Shown here: positions 5,879-8,158 of the stretch, in pieces
How the letters are laid out: each line of letters starts with the position of its first letter
Numbering within the stretch: the stretch's first letter is position 1
NCBI GenBank assembly: GCA_947458675.1
Contig: CANHAW010000077.1
Coordinates: 1-8,158, forward strand
From: Beijerinckiaceae bacterium
GTDB taxonomy: Bacteria; Pseudomonadota; Alphaproteobacteria; Rhizobiales; Beijerinckiaceae
Length of the DNA: 8,158 nt
Direction of reading: 5' to 3'
The notes under the pieces: model-generated
Database searches by the model: none
The model's input: the letters and a program-made list of their open reading frames with translations, nothing else
Told to the model about the DNA's origin: nothing
Position numbers and translations under genes: made by a program

Positions 5879-5910
5879 GGAATGAAAGAAATGGGGGCTG
5901 ATATCCCATT
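5862..5910. repeat. Direct repeat TATCCCATT upstream of thiM
   Basis: TATCCCATT occurs at 5862-5870 and 5902-5910, a 40-base period. It reads AATGGGATA on the thiM strand. It may be a protein-binding site, or chance in a short intergenic region. Confidence 0.35.
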
Positions 5911-5929
5911 GTCTATAAGCCCGCGCTGG

Positions 5930-5946
5930 CAAGATCCGGCATCTTG
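5930..5946. promoter_or_regulatory. Inverted repeat in the thiM/hppA divergent region (candidate operator)
   Basis: CAAGAT and ATCTTG flank CCGGC as a perfect 6-bp inverted repeat. Part of it, GATCCGGCA (5933-5941), recurs at 5962-5970. A weak plus-strand promoter could be placed here: CTGGCA (5926-5931), 17 bases, then TATTGT (5949-5954), with the palindrome in its spacer. This is inference. Confidence 0.3.
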
Positions 5947-5973
5947 AGTATTGTGTACGCCGATCCGGCACAT

Positions 5974-6059
5974 GACCGACCGGCTGAGTCGGTCGGGAGC
6001 GAGGCGCAAGACCTCGCCGGGCTTACGGATGCGAACAAGAATAACCAGACCTGCAGGTC
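5974..6059 (+). other. Structured 5' leader of hppA: two hairpins and a palindrome
   Basis: GACCGAC (5974-5980) pairs with GTCGGTC (5988-5994); a shifted register CCGACCG/CGGTCGG is also possible. Five bases later GCGAGG (5999-6004) pairs with CCTCGC (6012-6017), with GCAA in the loop. GACCTGCAGGTC (6048-6059) is a perfect 12-base palindrome ending 18 bases before the hppA ATG. I did not match these to a known riboswitch; no THI box or fluoride-riboswitch consensus was seen. Confidence 0.4.
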
Positions 6060-6064
6060 AAACC

Positions 6065-6068
6065 GAGG
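6065..6068 (+). promoter_or_regulatory. Ribosome binding site of hppA
   Basis: GAGG stands 9 bases before the ATG at 6078 and supports that start. The 12-base palindrome ends 5 bases before it. Confidence 0.6.
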
Positions 6069-6077
6069 GTGGACTAT

Positions 6078-8158
6078 ATGTGGCTAATCATTCTGGGCGG
6101 GCTCCTTTCCGTTGTTTACGGAGCCTATACAATTTCACAATTGATGAAGGCTGACGCCGGCAATGCGCGCATGCAGGAAATTGCTGCCGCCATTGCCGAA
6201 GGCGCACAGGCCTATTTGAACCGCCAATACGCAACCATCGGCTATGTCGGTGCGGCGCTCTTCATCATCATCGGCTTCCTCCTCAGCTGGCCAGTCGCCG
6301 TCGGCTTTCTGATCGGCGCTGTCCTCTCAGGTGCAGCCGGTTATATCGGCATGAATGTGTCGGTGCGTGCCAACGTCCGCACGGCGCAGGCGGCGTCGCA
6401 ATCGCTCGCCTCCGGCCTCGACATTGCCTTCAAGGCAGGCGCGGTGACGGGCATGCTTGTGGCCGGTCTCGCCCTTCTCGGCGTGGCGGTTTATTTCGCG
6501 CTTCTCACGGGCCCGATGGGCTACAAGCCTGCCGATCGCACCGTGATCGACTCGCTGGTGGCGCTTGGCTTCGGCGCTTCGCTCATCTCGATCTTCGCCC
6601 GTCTGGGCGGCGGTATCTTCACCAAGGGCGCTGACGTTGGCGCCGATCTCGTCGGCAAGGTCGAAGCCGGCATTCCGGAAGACGATCCGCGCAATCCAGC
6701 GACCATCGCTGACAATGTCGGCGACAATGTTGGCGATTGCGCCGGCATGGCTGCGGATCTTTTCGAGACCTATGCGGTGACTGTCGTCGCCACAATGGTT
6801 CTCGGTGCGATCTTCTTTGCCGGCAAGGATGTGTTGCTCGCGACCATGATGTATCCGCTCGCCATTTGCGCGGCCTGCATTCTGACCTCGATCATCGGCA
6901 CATTCTTCGTCAAGCTCGGCCCGTCGAACAATATTATGGGCGCGCTTTACAAGGGCCTTTGGGCGACGACTTTGCTTTCGGTCATCGGCCTGGGTGCTGC
7001 GACGAGCCTGACGGTGGGTTGGGGCAAGTTCGGCGAAGTCGCCGGCATGTCGATCACCGGCACGAACCTGTTCATCTGCGGACTGATCGGTCTTGCCGTG
7101 AACGGGCTCATCGTCTGGATCACCGAATATTACACCGGCACGGGCAAGCGTCCGGTCGTGTCGATCGCTCAGGCCTCCGTCACGGGGCATGGCACGAACG
7201 TCATTCAGGGCCTCGCGGTCTCGCTTGAATCGACGGCTCTGCCTGCTCTGGTTATCGTCGGCGGCATTATCTCGACCTATCAGCTCGCGGGCCTTTTCGG
7301 CACGGCGATCGCTGTCACGACCATGCTTGGTCTTGCCGGCATGATCGTTGCGCTCGATGCTTTCGGTCCGGTCACTGACAATGCCGGTGGCATTGCCGAA
7401 ATGGCTGGCCTGCCGAAGGAAGTGCGTCATTCCACTGACGCGCTCGATGCAGTTGGCAATACGACGAAAGCGGTCACCAAGGGCTATGCGATCGGCTCAG
7501 CCGGTCTTGGCGCGCTGGTGCTGTTTGCTGCCTATACCAACGACCTTCAGGCCTTCATCAATGAGGGACGCCCCTATTTCAAGGATATCGGACAGGTCTC
7601 ATTCGATCTTTCGAACCCTTATGTCGTGGCGGGCCTCATCTTCGGCGGTCTGATCCCTTATCTGTTCGGCGGCATTGCCATGACGGCAGTCGGTCGCGCA
7701 GCCGGTTCGGTCGTGGAAGAAGTGCGTCGGCAGTTCAAGGAAATGCCCGGCATTATGCAGGGCACGCAGCGTCCCGATTACGGTCGCGCCGTCGACATGC
7801 TGACCAAGGCCGCGATCAAGGAAATGATCATTCCTTCGCTGCTGCCGGTTCTCGCTCCGCTCGTCGCCTATTTCGGCGTGCTGGCGATTTCGGGTTCGAA
7901 GGCCAATGCTTTCGCAGCGCTCGGTGCATCTTTGCTGGGCGTGATCGTCAACGGCCTGTTTGTTGCGATCTCGATGACATCGGGCGGCGGCGCCTGGGAT
8001 AATGCGAAGAAGAGCTTTGAGGACGGCTTCATCGACAAGGATGGCGTGAAGCATCTGAAGGGCTCTGAGGCGCATAAAGCCTCGGTGACCGGCGATACTG
8101 TCGGCGACCCCTACAAGGACACGGCGGGCCCCGCTGTGAACCCTGCGATCAAGATCAC
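6078..8158 (+). CDS. hppA: Membrane-bound K+-independent proton-pumping pyrophosphatase (partial, C-terminus cut off)
   Basis: HppA hydrolyses pyrophosphate and pumps protons across the cytoplasmic membrane, recovering energy from biosynthetic PPi. From the ATG at 6078 the frame is open to the window end: 693 residues, so only about 10-20 are likely missing. The first helix ([20 protein letters not shown]) is the membrane start; many hydrophobic segments follow, as expected for about 16 spans. The substrate motif [15 protein letters not shown] (182-196) contains D186, D190, K194 and E196, and is followed by [20 protein letters not shown] (213-232). GNTTKA (460-465) has lysine at 464, where K+-dependent enzymes have alanine, so K+ independence is predicted. 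C-terminal landmarks are [12 protein letters not shown] (634-645) and [17 protein letters not shown] (673-689). It is probably transcribed alone from the gap shared with thiM. Confidence 0.97.
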   Translation, partial: MWLIILGGLLSVVYGAYTISQLMKADAGNARMQEIAAAIAEGAQAYLNRQYATIGYVGAALFIIIGFLLSWPVAVGFLIGAVLSGAAGYIGMNVSVRANVRTAQAASQSLASGLDIAFKAGAVTGMLVAGLALLGVAVYFALLTGPMGYKPADRTVIDSLVALGFGASLISIFARLGGGIFTKGADVGADLVGKVEAGIPEDDPRNPATIADNVGDNVGDCAGMAADLFETYAVTVVATMVLGAIFFAGKDVLLATMMYPLAICAACILTSIIGTFFVKLGPSNNIMGALYKGLWATTLLSVIGLGAATSLTVGWGKFGEVAGMSITGTNLFICGLIGLAVNGLIVWITEYYTGTGKRPVVSIAQASVTGHGTNVIQGLAVSLESTALPALVIVGGIISTYQLAGLFGTAIAVTTMLGLAGMIVALDAFGPVTDNAGGIAEMAGLPKEVRHSTDALDAVGNTTKAVTKGYAIGSAGLGALVLFAAYTNDLQAFINEGRPYFKDIGQVSFDLSNPYVVAGLIFGGLIPYLFGGIAMTAVGRAAGSVVEEVRRQFKEMPGIMQGTQRPDYGRAVDMLTKAAIKEMIIPSLLPVLAPLVAYFGVLAISGSKANAFAALGASLLGVIVNGLFVAISMTSGGGAWDNAKKSFEDGFIDKDGVKHLKGSEAHKASVTGDTVGDPYKDTAGPAVNPAIKI

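Noticed and set aside
5852..6077. TPP riboswitch for thiM or fluoride riboswitch for hppA
   Set aside because: I looked on both strands for the THI-box conserved stretches (CTGAGA, ACCTGATC and the GGATAATGCC region) and for fluoride-type sequence and found none.
5951..6154. 67-codon plus-strand frame over the hppA leader
   Set aside because: It starts at TTG without a ribosome binding site, runs out of frame into hppA, and its product is basic and low in hydrophobic residues.
6327..7430. Antisense open frame of 367 codons on the minus strand
   Set aside because: It lies wholly inside hppA, and its product is rich in Arg, His, Asp and Gln with no family features. It is a typical mirror frame of a G+C-rich gene, while the plus strand is unmistakable HppA.
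7599..8075. Minus-strand frame of 158 codons near the window end
   Set aside because: It is a mirror of the hppA C-terminal coding region, with His/Arg/Asp-rich shadow composition.

Overview
The window looks like chromosomal DNA from an alphaproteobacterium, most likely of the Rhizobiales/Hyphomicrobiales. The basis is high G+C with strong G/C preference at third codon positions, the gene order ribD-ribE-ribH-nusB-thiL followed further on by hppA, and protein sequences of alphaproteobacterial flavour. This placement is from memory of these families, not from a search.

Positions 1-2974 hold a tightly packed plus-strand operon: the 3' end of ribD, riboflavin synthase (ribE), lumazine synthase (ribH), the antitermination factor nusB and thiamine-monophosphate kinase (thiL). 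ribD/ribE and ribH/nusB overlap by one base and nusB/thiL are 8 bases apart. RibD, RibH and RibE act in the last part of riboflavin synthesis, and ThiL makes thiamine diphosphate. A G+C-rich hairpin lies just after thiL.

Positions 3075-5851 hold four genes that, as I recall the usual synteny, interrupt the thiL-to-hppA interval. These are an isochorismatase-superfamily cysteine hydrolase (+), an unrecognised 133-residue protein (-), a carboxymuconolactone decarboxylase/AhpD-fold protein (+) and hydroxyethylthiazole kinase thiM (-). Neighbours alternate in strand. The first convergent pair is separated by a REP-like inverted repeat that contains both stop codons. In the second pair the two stop codons lie within one 8-base palindrome, which leaves no room for a terminator. 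ThiM (thiazole salvage) and ThiL are two steps of the same thiamine diphosphate route; thiD and thiE are not in the window.

Positions 5852-6077 form a divergent intergenic region between thiM and hppA, rich in small inverted and direct repeats. From 6078 to the window end runs hppA, a membrane proton-pumping pyrophosphatase of the K+-independent type, missing only its extreme C-terminus.

Most of the window is ordinary housekeeping sequence. I see no phage, insertion sequence, CRISPR, defence or other clearly new system. The points most worth a second look are the REP-like element, the structured hppA leader, the odd thiM leader, and the unassigned hydrolase and AhpD-fold genes.
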